Positions 16,380-24,435 of a DNA stretch of 64,000 bases are shown here, one piece after another. Every line of letters begins with the position of its first letter. Position 1 is the first letter of the stretch. The notes below the pieces were generated by a model. It was not told the origin of the DNA, ran no database searches, and was given only the letters and a program-made list of their open reading frames with translations. Position numbers and translations under genes: made by a program. The DNA is from Pantoea cypripedii (GTDB lineage Bacteria > Pseudomonadota > Gammaproteobacteria > Enterobacterales > Enterobacteriaceae). The stretch covers positions 2,517,286 through 2,581,285 of the forward strand of contig NZ_CP024768.1 of NCBI RefSeq assembly GCF_011395035.1, read 5' to 3'.

Positions 16380-17387
16380 ATGGGCGATAGCATTCTCTCC
16401 CAGGCTGAGATTGACGCGCTGCTCAATGGCGACAGTGACAGCGCGGAAGTAGAGAAGAGTTCCACCGGGGGCGATGGTGATATTCGTCCCTATGATCCCA
16501 ATACCCAGCGCCGCGTGGTACGCGAGCGTTTGCAGGCACTGGAGATCATCAATGAGCGTTTTGCCCGTCACTTTCGTATGGCGCTGTTTAACCTGTTGCG
16601 TCGCAGCCCGGATATCAGCGTTGGGGCGATCAAGATTCAGCCGTACCATGAGTTTGCCCGCAACCTGCCGGTGCCGACCAACCTGAACCTGATCCACCTG
16701 AAACCGCTGCGCGGTACCGCGCTGGTGGTGTTCTCGCCAAGCCTGGTGTTTATCGCCGTGGATAACCTGTTTGGTGGCGATGGCCGCTTTCCAACTAAAG
16801 TGGAAGGCCGCGAATTTACCCATACCGAACAGCGCGTCATCCGCCGCATGCTGAAGCTGGCACTGGAAGGTTACAGCGACGCCTGGAAAGCGATTTATCC
16901 GCTGGATGTGGAATATGTCCGTTCTGAGATGCAGGTGAAGTTCACCAATATCACCACTTCACCGAACGACATCGTGGTGAATACCCCGTTCCAGGTGGAA
17001 ATTGGTAACCTGGTCGGTGAATTCAACATCTGTATTCCGTTTTCAATGATTGAGCCGCTGCGCGAGCTGCTGGTCAATCCCCCGCTGGAAAACTCCCGTC
17101 AGGAAGATAATCACTGGCGTGACAATCTGGTGAAACAGGTGCAGCACTCGGAGCTGGAGCTGATTGCCCACTTCGCGGATGTGTCGCTGCGTCTGTCGCG
17201 TATTTTGCAACTGAAACCTGGCGACGTCCTGCCCATTGAGAAGCCGGATCGCATCATCGCACACGTAGATGGCGTACCGGTGCTGACCAGCCAATACGGC
17301 ACGATAAATGGCCAGTATGCGCTGCGTGTCGAGCACCTGATTAACCCGATTTTGAATTCGCTGAATGAGGAACAGCCCAATGAGTGA
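16380..17387 (+). CDS. fliM: Flagellar motor switch protein FliM
   Basis: C-ring protein of 335 residues. The N-terminal MGDSILSQAEIDALLNGDS is the CheY-P binding peptide, followed by the FliG-binding CheC-like middle domain and a C-terminal SPOA domain that pairs with FliN. The start lies four bases after fliL; the end overlaps fliN by eight bases. Confidence 0.97.
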   Translation: MGDSILSQAEIDALLNGDSDSAEVEKSSTGGDGDIRPYDPNTQRRVVRERLQALEIINERFARHFRMALFNLLRRSPDISVGAIKIQPYHEFARNLPVPTNLNLIHLKPLRGTALVVFSPSLVFIAVDNLFGGDGRFPTKVEGREFTHTEQRVIRRMLKLALEGYSDAWKAIYPLDVEYVRSEMQVKFTNITTSPNDIVVNTPFQVEIGNLVGEFNICIPFSMIEPLRELLVNPPLENSRQEDNHWRDNLVKQVQHSELELIAHFADVSLRLSRILQLKPGDVLPIEKPDRIIAHVDGVPVLTSQYGTINGQYALRVEHLINPILNSLNEEQPNE

Positions 17388-17790
17388 CAGCAAGAAACCG
17401 TCCGATGACGACATCTCCGCGGACGATCTGTGGGCTGAAGCAATGAATGAGCAGGCGGCAACCAGCGCGCCGGAGCAAAGCGATGGCGTGTTTAAATCGC
17501 TCGACGCCGGCGCGACCAGCGGTTCATTGCAGGACATCGATTTGATCATGGATATCCCGGTCAAACTGACTGTGGAGCTGGGTCGCACCAAGATGACCAT
17601 CAAAGAGCTGCTGCGCCTGACTCAGGGGTCGGTGGTGGCGCTGGACGGTCTGGCCGGTGAACCGCTGGATATTCTGATCAACGGCTACCTGATTGCCCAG
17701 GGCGAAGTGGTGGTGGTCAACGACAAATACGGCGTGCGCATCACCGACATCATCACCCCCTCTGAACGCATGCGTCGTCTGAGCCGCTAA
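17380..17790 (+). CDS. fliN: Flagellar motor switch protein FliN
   Basis: FliN, 136 residues. The acidic N-terminus (SDSKKPSDDDISADDLWAEA) is followed by the SPOA domain (DIPVKLTVELGRTKMTIKEL to GVRITDIITP), which completes the lower C-ring and is the dock for FliH/FliI. The ATG at 17380 inside the fliM end gives the family N-terminus MSDSKK; a start five codons earlier is not supported. Confidence 0.96.
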   Translation: MSDSKKPSDDDISADDLWAEAMNEQAATSAPEQSDGVFKSLDAGATSGSLQDIDLIMDIPVKLTVELGRTKMTIKELLRLTQGSVVALDGLAGEPLDILINGYLIAQGEVVVVNDKYGVRITDIITPSERMRRLSR

Positions 17791-17792
17791 TA

Positions 17793-18191
17793 ATGTTAAA
17801 GAACGCGCAAACGGGTCAACCGATGATCCAGAACGAACCGGTGGTTTCGACCGGTTCGGTGGTAGGCCAGGTCAGCAGCGTGCTGGCGGTGATTATCCTG
17901 CTGATCCTCGCCTGCGGCTGGCTGGCGCGCCGCCTCGGTTTTGCGCCAAAAACGGTAAACGGACAGGCGCTGAAAGTCAGCGCCAGTGTTCTGGTGGGCA
18001 AGCAGGAACGCGTGGTGATTGTCGATACGGCGGATGCCCGTCTGGTACTCGGCGTGACCGCGCAGCAAATTACCCATCTGCACAGCCTGCCCCCGGTAGC
18101 GCCGGAAGAACTTTCGGCTCCCCCGGCACCCGCGCAGGATTTTCGTCAGCTGCTACAGACTTTGGTTAAACGTCCCGGAAAACCCCAATGA
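17793..18191 (+). CDS. fliO: Flagellar export gate assembly protein FliO
   Basis: FliO, 132 residues. It carries one membrane segment (about 27-47, SSVLAVIILLILACGWLARR) and a cytoplasmic domain (KVSASVLVGKQERVVIVDTA). It helps assemble the FliP ring of the export gate and is not part of the final gate. It starts two bases after the fliN stop (TAATAATG) and overlaps fliP by four bases. Confidence 0.93.
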   Translation: MLKNAQTGQPMIQNEPVVSTGSVVGQVSSVLAVIILLILACGWLARRLGFAPKTVNGQALKVSASVLVGKQERVVIVDTADARLVLGVTAQQITHLHSLPPVAPEELSAPPAPAQDFRQLLQTLVKRPGKPQ

Positions 18192-18922
18192 TGCGTCGAT
18201 TGCTTCCCCTACTGCCGCTGCTGTTGCTGGCACCGGTTGCCCATGCGCAACTGCCAGGTCTGGTAAGCCATCCGCTGGCAAACGGCGGCCAGAGCTGGTC
18301 GCTGCCGGTTCAGACGCTGGTCTTTATCACCTCCCTGTCCTTTCTTCCGGCAGTGTTGCTGATGATGACCAGTTTCACCCGCATCATTATTGTGTTTGGT
18401 TTGTTGCGTAACGCATTGGGTACCCCGTCGGCCCCGCCCAACCAGGTGCTGGTGGGTCTGGCGTTGTTTCTGACCTTCTTCATCATGGCACCCACTTTCG
18501 ACAAAATTTATACCGACGCTTATCTGCCGTTCAGTCAGGACAAGATCAGCATGGATGTCGCCATTGATAAAGGCGCCCAGCCGCTGCGTGACTTTATGCT
18601 GCGTCAAACCCGCGAAGCTGACCTCGCCCTGTTTGCCCGTCTGGCGAATACGCCACCGATTCAGGGGCCGGAAGCCGTGCCGATGCGCATCCTGCTGCCC
18701 GCCTATGTCACCAGCGAGCTGAAAACGGCCTTTCAGATTGGTTTCTCGGTGTTTATCCCCTTCCTGATCATCGACCTGGTGGTTGCCAGCGTACTGATGG
18801 CACTGGGGATGATGATGGTGCCACCGGCCTCAATTTCGCTGCCTTTTAAACTGATGCTGTTTGTACTGGTGGATGGCTGGCAGTTGCTGGTGGGTTCACT
18901 GGCACAAAGTTTCTATTCCTGA
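18188..18922 (+). CDS. fliP: Flagellar export gate protein FliP
   Basis: FliP, 244 residues, the pentameric core of the FliPQR export gate. It begins with a cleavable signal peptide ending AHA, as known for FliP, followed by four membrane segments (for example PVQTLVFITSLSFLPAVLLM and the C-terminal LPFKLMLFVLVDGWQLLVGS). Conserved blocks such as MTSFTRIIIVFGLLRNALGT are intact. Confidence 0.96.
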   Translation: MMRRLLPLLPLLLLAPVAHAQLPGLVSHPLANGGQSWSLPVQTLVFITSLSFLPAVLLMMTSFTRIIIVFGLLRNALGTPSAPPNQVLVGLALFLTFFIMAPTFDKIYTDAYLPFSQDKISMDVAIDKGAQPLRDFMLRQTREADLALFARLANTPPIQGPEAVPMRILLPAYVTSELKTAFQIGFSVFIPFLIIDLVVASVLMALGMMMVPPASISLPFKLMLFVLVDGWQLLVGSLAQSFYS

Positions 18923-18962
18923 GTGGCGTAGTTCGCCACTTTTCTCAACACAGGAGCGCAAC

Positions 18963-19232
18963 ATGACACCCGAATCGGTAATGGTAATGGGACAGGAAGC
19001 GATGCGTATCGCACTGATGATGGCCGCCCCGATGTTGCTGGTGGCGCTGATCAGCGGTTTGTTCATCAGCGTGTTGCAGGCCGCCACGCAGATAAACGAA
19101 CAAACGCTGTCGTTTATCCCTAAAATTCTCGCCGTTGCCGCCACCGCCGTGATTGCCGGCCCGTGGATGCTGAATCTGATCCTGGATTACATGCGCAACC
19201 TGTTTAGCAACCTGCCTTATATCATCGGTTAA
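18963..19232 (+). CDS. fliQ: Flagellar export gate protein FliQ
   Basis: FliQ, 89 residues, with two membrane helices (AMRIALMMAAPMLLVALISG and IPKILAVAATAVIAGPWMLN). Four copies wrap the FliP5R1 core. The start ATG at 18963 follows CAGGAG and matches the family start MTPESVM. The stop overlaps the fliR start (TAATG). Confidence 0.96.
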   Translation: MTPESVMVMGQEAMRIALMMAAPMLLVALISGLFISVLQAATQINEQTLSFIPKILAVAATAVIAGPWMLNLILDYMRNLFSNLPYIIG

Positions 19233-20020
19233 TGATTACCCTCGACAGCAGCCAGCTGGTCCACTGGGTCAGCCAGTTTTTCTGGCCGATGGTACGTTTG
19301 CTGGCGCTGTTTGGCAGCGCACCGGTTTTGAGCGAGAAAAGCATTCCTAACCGCGTCAAAATTGGCCTGGCGTTGCTGACCACCTGGATTTTAATGCCGC
19401 TGCTGCCATCGGTTAACGTTACGCTGTTTAGCGCGGCCGGTTTCTGGCTGCTGCTGCAGCAAATATTGATTGGCGTCGGCCTCGGTCTGACCATGCAGTT
19501 TGCCTTTGGCGCAGTGCGCATGGCGGGTGAAGTGATTGGCTTGCAGATGGGACTGTCGTTCGCGACCTTCTTTGATCCCGCCAGCCGCCTCAATATGCCG
19601 GTACTGGCCCGTATCCTTGATATGCTGGCGATGCTGCTGTTCCTGACGTTTGACGGTCATCTGTGGTTGATCTCCATGCTGGTCGACAGTTTTCACACCA
19701 TGCCGATCAGCGATCACCCCCTGAACGCCAATGCGTTTATGGCGCTGGTTAAAGCAGCGGGATTAATTTTCCTTAACGGCATGATGTTAGCGCTGCCATT
19801 GATCGTTCTGCTCCTCACGATCAATATGGCCCTGGGTTTGTTAAACCGTGTTACACCACAGTTATCAATTTTCGTTGTGGGCTTCCCGATAACCTTATCT
19901 GTGGGTATCCTCAGCCTGGGTCTGATGATGCCTTTGCTCGCCCCCTTCTGTGAACATCTCTTCAGCGAAGTCTTTGATTTGCTCGCTCAGTTCATGTCTG
20001 AACTCTCCCGGCAAGGATGA
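19232..20020 (+). CDS. fliR: Flagellar export gate protein FliR
   Basis: FliR, 262 residues, a multi-spanning membrane protein that completes the FliPQR gate; structurally it is a FliP-FliQ fusion. Membrane segments are evident throughout, for example FWPMVRLLALFGSAPVLSEK and AFMALVKAAGLIFLNGMMLA. Last gene of the flagellar operon; I see no strong terminator directly after it. Confidence 0.96.
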   Translation: MITLDSSQLVHWVSQFFWPMVRLLALFGSAPVLSEKSIPNRVKIGLALLTTWILMPLLPSVNVTLFSAAGFWLLLQQILIGVGLGLTMQFAFGAVRMAGEVIGLQMGLSFATFFDPASRLNMPVLARILDMLAMLLFLTFDGHLWLISMLVDSFHTMPISDHPLNANAFMALVKAAGLIFLNGMMLALPLIVLLLTINMALGLLNRVTPQLSIFVVGFPITLSVGILSLGLMMPLLAPFCEHLFSEVFDLLAQFMSELSRQG

Positions 20021-20656
20021 TTAACGATTCTGTAGCCGTTCTTAAGTGATAGTTAAGGATTCAAAATATATTTGTGCATTTTTCGAACCATATTTCTCAG
20101 AAATCAACTGAGGAAATTCTGATAAATGCGCATTTATGGTGAAAATTATTCTTATTAAACGGCGCTTCAAGTATTTTAGTCAGACGAATCCTACCATGCC
20201 TAAGCGTGTGGATTCGTTGAGAAAATGCCCAAAAGATTGTTTTTGAACAAAAAAAATTTAACAGCGATTTTTCTTGTAAGAATTCTTTTTTTACGGCATT
20301 GTCAACACTCGCTGAAGCGTCACACTTTCGCAATTCAAATGTTTTTAAGATTTGTCCTATCAGATTTGTCTGTGACATGCGCGATAGTGACATGGCTCGC
20401 AAAAACAGGGCGATTTAAGTACTTAAGGCAACTTCCCGGCGATTCCCACTATCGCGGGGACAAGAGTGACGTTGAAGCAACACAACAAACTTCGCAGGAC
20501 GGGTCAGGGAAGAGTCATTATGGCGCAGGGGTGTAGATCGACTTCGCCAGACTGCTGAGCAGAATAAAAAAGTGTCTTTGGAAATCTCTCTCGTACCGCA
20601 AACGCGTAATTCATCGTTGATTTAAACGGATAACAAATTTGGTGAGGGTCGCTAAC
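20021..20656. other. 636-base AT-rich leader upstream of rcsA
   Basis: No credible gene. The region is markedly richer in A+T than the flagellar operon to its left, as expected for a silenced promoter. It contains an RcsAB-like box at 20346-20359, a weaker one at 20109-20122, and an inverted repeat of eight bases (ACGAATCC / GGATTCGT) around 20185-20218. The E. coli rcsA promoter is H-NS-silenced and autoregulated through an RcsAB box; the same is inferred here. Confidence 0.6.
20346..20359 (+). promoter_or_regulatory. RcsAB box upstream of rcsA
   Basis: TAAGATTTGTCCTA matches 11 of 14 positions of the RcsAB consensus TAAGAATATTCCTA, about 300 bases before the rcsA start. A second, weaker match (TGAGGAAATTCTGA) lies at 20109-20122. 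Autoactivation of rcsA through such a box is known in E. coli. Confidence 0.55.
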
Positions 20657-21292
20657 ATGCCAACGATTATTATGGATTCATGCAACTACACACGCCTGGG
20701 ATTATCGGACTATATGTCCGCAAAAGGAGTTAAAAAGAAAAATATTACTTCCGTGTCGGACATCGAGCAATTGCAGCAACGCTGTGAACAGCTAAAGCCC
20801 GGAGTGGTATTTATTAACGAAGAGTGTTTCATTCATGAATCCGATTCCAGTGATCGTATTCGCGGCATTATCATGCAGCACCCTGACACCTTATTTTTCA
20901 TCTTCATGGCGATTTCAAACATCCATTTTGAGGAATATCTCTACGTTCGTAAGAACCTGATTATTACGTCAAAATCGATTAAAACATCGACCCTGGACTC
21001 CTTACTTGGCACCTACCTGCAAAAGAAACTCAATGCAGCGCCGCGAATTTCAGCTGGACTTGATATTCACCCTCTGACATTAAGTCAGACTGAATCAAAT
21101 ATGCTGAAAATGTGGATGTCAGGCCACGACACTATTCAGATTTCAGACAAGATGCAAATTAAGGCGAAAACAGTTTCGTCACATAAAGGTAATATTAAAC
21201 GCAAAATTAAGACCCACAATAAACAGGTTATTTACCATGTTGTGCGTCTGACGGATAATGTTACCTCTGGCATCTATGTCAACGTGCGATAA
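20657..21292 (+). CDS. rcsA: Capsule regulator RcsA
   Basis: RcsA, 211 residues, the unstable co-regulator that forms a heterodimer with RcsB and activates exopolysaccharide (colanic acid/amylovoran/stewartan-type) operons. The start MPTIIMDSCNYTRLGLSDY and the C-terminal LuxR helix-turn-helix (KTVSSHKGNIKRKIKTHNKQ, then VIYHVVRLTDNVTSGI) match E. coli RcsA almost word for word; the linker around residues 120-135 is longer. The ATG at 20657 gives the family start; an in-frame TTG 18 bases upstream is not supported. It sits immediately after the flagellar block, as in E. coli, and has its own terminator. Confidence 0.96.
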   Translation: MPTIIMDSCNYTRLGLSDYMSAKGVKKKNITSVSDIEQLQQRCEQLKPGVVFINEECFIHESDSSDRIRGIIMQHPDTLFFIFMAISNIHFEEYLYVRKNLIITSKSIKTSTLDSLLGTYLQKKLNAAPRISAGLDIHPLTLSQTESNMLKMWMSGHDTIQISDKMQIKAKTVSSHKGNIKRKIKTHNKQVIYHVVRLTDNVTSGIYVNVR

Positions 21293-21309
21293 TTTAGCAC
21301 GGTAAAAAT

Positions 21310-21337
21310 AAGGGCTAATCAGCAGATTAGCCCTTTT
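21310..21337 (+). terminator. Terminator of rcsA
   Basis: An 11-bp stem, AAGGGCTAATC pairing with GATTAGCCCTT, with a four-base loop and TT after the stem, 17 bases after the rcsA stop. Confidence 0.85.
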
Positions 21338-21378
21338 GCGTTTTATCCATTTTGCGATGCAGATCCCACTCTGCCGCC

Positions 21379-21405
21379 TAATCCTTTCCCCTGCCTTGCC
21401 GATGT
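21379..21405 (+). promoter_or_regulatory. Sigma-28 promoter of the chemoreceptor gene
   Basis: TAAT, 15 bases, then GCCGATGT: correct spacing and a -10 differing at two positions from TAAA-N15-GCCGATAA. It lies 36 bases before the chemoreceptor ATG. Confidence 0.65.
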
Positions 21406-21441
21406 TAGCTTCAGCACACCTACCTAACTGAGAGCAAGGAT

Positions 21442-23142
21442 ATGAAAACAGCATCGATTGATGAGCAACATAAGCTCAGCATCTGGCAGAACCTGCGCCT
21501 GATGCCTCTTTTCAGCATGATCTTTGGTGGCATTCTGCTGCTTTTTGCCCTGTGCATTGGACTCGCCAGCTACTTTCTGATTCAAAGCAATACGTCGCTG
21601 AATGATGCCACGGATGAAATTCAAATCCGCATGGGGATTTCCAACAGCTCCAACCATCTGCGCACCGCACGTCTGAATGTGATCCAGTCCGGCGCGGCGG
21701 CACGTATTGGTGAGATGGAGGGTTACCGTGCCGATCTGGCACGCACCGAGCAGCGCATTGAGCAGGCACGCGCGGGCTTCAAACTTTATATGGATCGTAA
21801 GACCAAAACAGCCGAAGACCTGGCACTGGATGCCCCGCTGACCGAACGCTTCAATGCTTATATCGATAAAGGACTGAAGCCGATGATCGACTCGGCCAAG
21901 CAAGGCAGCTTTGAAGGAATTATCGCGCAGGAAACTGACGTCACGCGCAAACTGGATGATGCGTATAACCAGGTGTTACTGAAGGCGATTAAGATTCGCA
22001 CCGACCGGGCTGATGCCATTAACGCCATGGCGGCACATCAATCCCGCATTGGTTTTATCGCGATGGCAGCGGCATTTGCCGCCGCGCTGGTGCTGGTGCT
22101 GCTGACCTTCCTGTTCCTGCGCCGCGTGGTGATCAACCCACTGCGTCAATCCGTGGCACGCATTGAACGCATCGCCCAGGGCGACCTGACTGCGCCGGAA
22201 CAACAGTGGGGCCGCAGCGAAATTGGTAGCCTGCTGCATAATTTGCAACTGATGCAGGCTTCGCTGGTACGTACCGTAGGCACGGTGCGTGAAGGCGCGG
22301 TGGCGATTTATCAGGGTTCCAGTGAGATCTCTGCCGGCAATACCGACCTCTCTTCGCGTACCGAAGAACAGGCTTCTGCGCTGGAGCAAACGGCGGCCAG
22401 CATGGAACAGCTGACAGCCACGGTGAAACAAAACGCGGAAAACGCCCATCATGCCAGCCAGCTGGCTGCGGATGCTTCCGGTAAAGCGCGTAGTGGTGGT
22501 GAGCTGGTCAATGGCGTGGTGAAAACCATGAATAACATTTCCGGCAGCTCGAAGAAAATTGCTGAGATTACCAATGTGATCAACAGCATCGCCTTCCAGA
22601 CCAATATTCTGGCGCTGAACGCTGCGGTTGAAGCCGCGCGTGCCGGTGAGCAGGGGCGCGGTTTTGCCGTGGTTGCCAGTGAAGTGCGTAGTCTGGCACA
22701 GCGCAGCGCCCAGGCGGCGAAAGAGATTGAGTCGCTGATTGGCGAGTCGGTTGATCTGATCAGCAATGGCTCCAGTCAGGTTGGCGCAGCAGGAGCCACC
22801 ATGAGCGAGATTGTTGAGGCGGTACGTCGGGTGACCGATATTATGGCGGAAATCGCCGCCGCCTCAGATGAGCAGAGCCGTGGCATTCAGCAGGTGAGTC
22901 TGGCTGTGACTGAGATGGATAACGTGACGCAGCAGAATGCCTCGCTGGTTGAGGAAGCCTCGTCGGCAGCAGCATCACTGGAAGATCAGGCCGGCAAACT
23001 GACGCAGGCAGTGGCGGCATTCCGTTTAAATGACAGTCCGGGATTGCTGGTGTCCACATCCTCTGCGCCAGCGCTGCCGAAGACGTTTAGCCCGCGTCCG
23101 GTGCTGGCAGCAACCAGTAATGATAACTGGGAAACGTTTTAA
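21442..23142 (+). CDS. Methyl-accepting chemotaxis protein with C-terminal NWETF
   Basis: A Tar/Tsr-type chemoreceptor of 566 residues. It has TM1 at about 27-49, a periplasmic four-helix-bundle ligand domain (50-200), TM2 at about 203-226, a HAMP domain, then the methylated coiled coil. The hairpin tip is canonical (AFQTNILALNAAVEAARAGE followed by QGRGFAVVASEVRSLAQRSA). It ends NWETF, the pentapeptide that tethers CheR and CheB, so it is a high-abundance type receptor able to help adaptation of others. The ligand is not predictable by eye. A sigma-28 promoter ties it to flagellar class 3 control. Confidence 0.93.
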   Translation: MKTASIDEQHKLSIWQNLRLMPLFSMIFGGILLLFALCIGLASYFLIQSNTSLNDATDEIQIRMGISNSSNHLRTARLNVIQSGAAARIGEMEGYRADLARTEQRIEQARAGFKLYMDRKTKTAEDLALDAPLTERFNAYIDKGLKPMIDSAKQGSFEGIIAQETDVTRKLDDAYNQVLLKAIKIRTDRADAINAMAAHQSRIGFIAMAAAFAAALVLVLLTFLFLRRVVINPLRQSVARIERIAQGDLTAPEQQWGRSEIGSLLHNLQLMQASLVRTVGTVREGAVAIYQGSSEISAGNTDLSSRTEEQASALEQTAASMEQLTATVKQNAENAHHASQLAADASGKARSGGELVNGVVKTMNNISGSSKKIAEITNVINSIAFQTNILALNAAVEAARAGEQGRGFAVVASEVRSLAQRSAQAAKEIESLIGESVDLISNGSSQVGAAGATMSEIVEAVRRVTDIMAEIAAASDEQSRGIQQVSLAVTEMDNVTQQNASLVEEASSAAASLEDQAGKLTQAVAAFRLNDSPGLLVSTSSAPALPKTFSPRPVLAATSNDNWETF

Positions 23143-23176
23143 TTCGTGGCAGACCGCAGCGGTACCGATAAACCCC

Positions 23177-23287
23177 GCGCAATAAATTGCGCCGCTACAA
23201 CCCAGTGCGATATTGGGTAGCGGCGCGATTTATCGCGCAAGGCCGTGCGCCTGGCCGAAAAAAACGCGCGATTAATCGCGCCGCTAC
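23177..23287. repeat. REP/BIME cluster of three palindromic units
   Basis: Three units of the type GTAGCGGCGCGATTTATCGC(GC), at 23177-23198 (minus), 23217-23238 (plus) and 23266-23287 (minus), alternate in orientation. The spacer between the first two (CTACAACCCAGTGCGATATT...) recurs in the other clusters of this window. GTAG followed by a GC-rich hairpin is the layout of REP elements mobilised by RAYT (TnpA-REP) transposases. Confidence 0.88.
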
Positions 23288-23300
23288 GGGTGAAACTCTG

Positions 23301-23495
23301 TTATTCCTCTGCGAAGGGTTCGACAAATATCCCTTCCGCATGATCGCTTTCATTAAAGAACCAGATACCCAGCGGATAATCCTCCAGCGCCACCAGATAC
23401 ATCACCCCTTCATTAAAGGGTTCCACCGCCAGGATTGTCCCGCTACGGCGTGGACCGCCGTCTGTCTTTACCGTCACGCGGTCATTGACCTTCAT
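23301..23495 (-). CDS. dsrB: DsrB family protein
   Basis: A 64-residue protein that matches E. coli DsrB almost fully: MKVNDRVTVKTDGGPRR at the start and LVALEDYPLGIWFFNE in the middle. The fold looks like a small SH3-like barrel. The molecular role is not established; E. coli dsrB is sigma-S dependent. The ATG follows CTGGAGAG. It lies between rcsA/mcp and yodD as in E. coli; the chemoreceptor gene is the insertion relative to K-12. Confidence 0.93.
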   Translation of the reverse strand: MKVNDRVTVKTDGGPRRSGTILAVEPFNEGVMYLVALEDYPLGIWFFNESDHAEGIFVEPFAEE

Positions 23496-23675
23496 TGATT
23501 ACTCTCCAGAAATAGTGCCTCGGACACAGTGTAACGGAAGAAATGAACGACTGTGTGATCATGATCAGCATCAGATGATTCGCACATCAGGCTGACTAAC
23601 GCTACGCCCGGCAAGGGATTTTCACTTTCTTAACGATTAGCGGCGAGACTTTTGACGCCCGCACCGCGTAGAATT

Positions 23676-23757
23676 TTCAGCACTGCACCAACCCCAAAGG
23701 CGCAGTCAACCTAAAAGTAACAAGGATTTTTGCCCGCGCAGCGCGGGCTTTTTTTTG
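23676..23757 (+). ncRNA. Candidate terminator-ended transcript between dsrB and yodD
   Basis: A strong plus-strand intrinsic terminator (GCCCGC...GCGGGC, then eight T) lies at 23732-23756, but no plus-strand gene precedes it between divergent dsrB and this point. A TAGAAT box at 23669-23674 could be a -10, giving a transcript of about 75-80 bases with an A/U-rich segment just before the stem, a layout typical of Hfq-bound RNAs. The -35 is not convincing. It could instead end read-through from the left. Confidence 0.35.
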
Positions 23758-23837
23758 CCTGTCACTCAGCCACCTGCCCATTTCCCTCTGCCGTCTATAC
23801 TGTTTTAAGACCCCTTGCGCCTTTCAGGAGGCTGATG

Positions 23838-24071
23838 ATGGCAACTGCAAAAGAGTACAGCGATAACGTTCAGCGTGAAGTGAATATCGATGTTGAGGCG
23901 TTGCTTCAGGCAATTCAGGAAAAAACCTCGGGTGAGGTGAAAGAGTATATGGAAGCCGAGCACGCACACCGCGTCAGAGTGGATGGTGAATCTTACGACT
24001 CCTATACCGAACTGGCGGAAGCCTTTGAACTGGATATCCGCGATTACACCATCACCGAAGTCAACCGCTAA
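23838..24071 (+). CDS. yodD: YodD family protein
   Basis: A 77-residue acidic protein matching E. coli YodD at both ends: MATAKEYSDNVQREVNIDVE and the C-terminal LAEAFELDIRDYTITEVNR. A soluble stress-associated protein of unknown mechanism. Of two adjacent ATGs I take the one at 23838, because AGGAGG at 23826-23831 is then six bases away; the first ATG is only three bases from it. It converges with the DsrA RNA gene. Confidence 0.9.
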   Translation: MATAKEYSDNVQREVNIDVEALLQAIQEKTSGEVKEYMEAEHAHRVRVDGESYDSYTELAEAFELDIRDYTITEVNR

Positions 24072-24081
24072 CCTTGACGGC

Positions 24082-24155
24082 AAAAAAATACCCGGCGGGA
24101 TGGCCGGGTAAAGATAAAGCGCTAAATTCGTTACACCAGGAAAATCTCTAACACA
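24082..24155 (-). ncRNA. dsrA: DsrA small regulatory RNA (short form)
   Basis: On the minus strand the core GATTTTCCTGGTGTAACGAA (continuing TTT) matches the rpoS-pairing segment of E. coli DsrA with one extra T. It ends in a terminator (TACCCGGC...GCCGGGTA plus seven T) and lies beside yodD, the E. coli location. The RNA is about 74 nt instead of 87. The second stem-loop, CTTGCTTAAGCAAG in E. coli, which pairs with hns mRNA, is absent: only about 15 bases separate the rpoS segment from the terminator. The 5' arm that closes stem-loop 1 is also not preserved. Confidence 0.85.
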
Positions 24156-24161
24156 GCAGCC

Positions 24162-24189
24162 AGATTACGCTGTGGTCTGAATAAGACAA
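24162..24189 (-). promoter_or_regulatory. Probable promoter of dsrA
   Basis: On the minus strand TTGTCT, 16 bases, TAATCT, which would start the RNA near 24155, in good agreement with the conserved DsrA segment. Confidence 0.6.
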
Positions 24190-24435
24190 GTGCCAGCACT
24201 TACTGGAGAGGCAACGCCATGCGCCTTGGTTACGCAGGTTGTTACCGAAAACACCGCGCGTTTGCTGTCTTTTTTCTGCACAATCTTCCGGCATGCACAA
24301 TGCTGCTATCACAGCGTTTTCGGATTTATCTCAGAGCAGCTTCACGCTGACAGGCGAAAAACTGTGATCGCGATTACGCTATTATATTGATAATTCCTCG
24401 CTTTACGCATGCCCGAGGGGGTAAGGAGTGTGATG

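Noticed and set aside
20097..20402. Minus-strand frame of 101 residues in the rcsA leader
   Set aside because: It lies across the putative RcsAB boxes, lacks a ribosome site and resembles no family.
23177..23287. CRISPR-like repeat array
   Set aside because: Repeats alternate in orientation, are palindromic and have non-uniform spacing; they are REP units.
24190..24390. Plus-strand frame of 66 residues between dsrA and gpgP
   Set aside because: Composition is not protein-like, no ribosome site, and it overlaps the dsrA promoter region.
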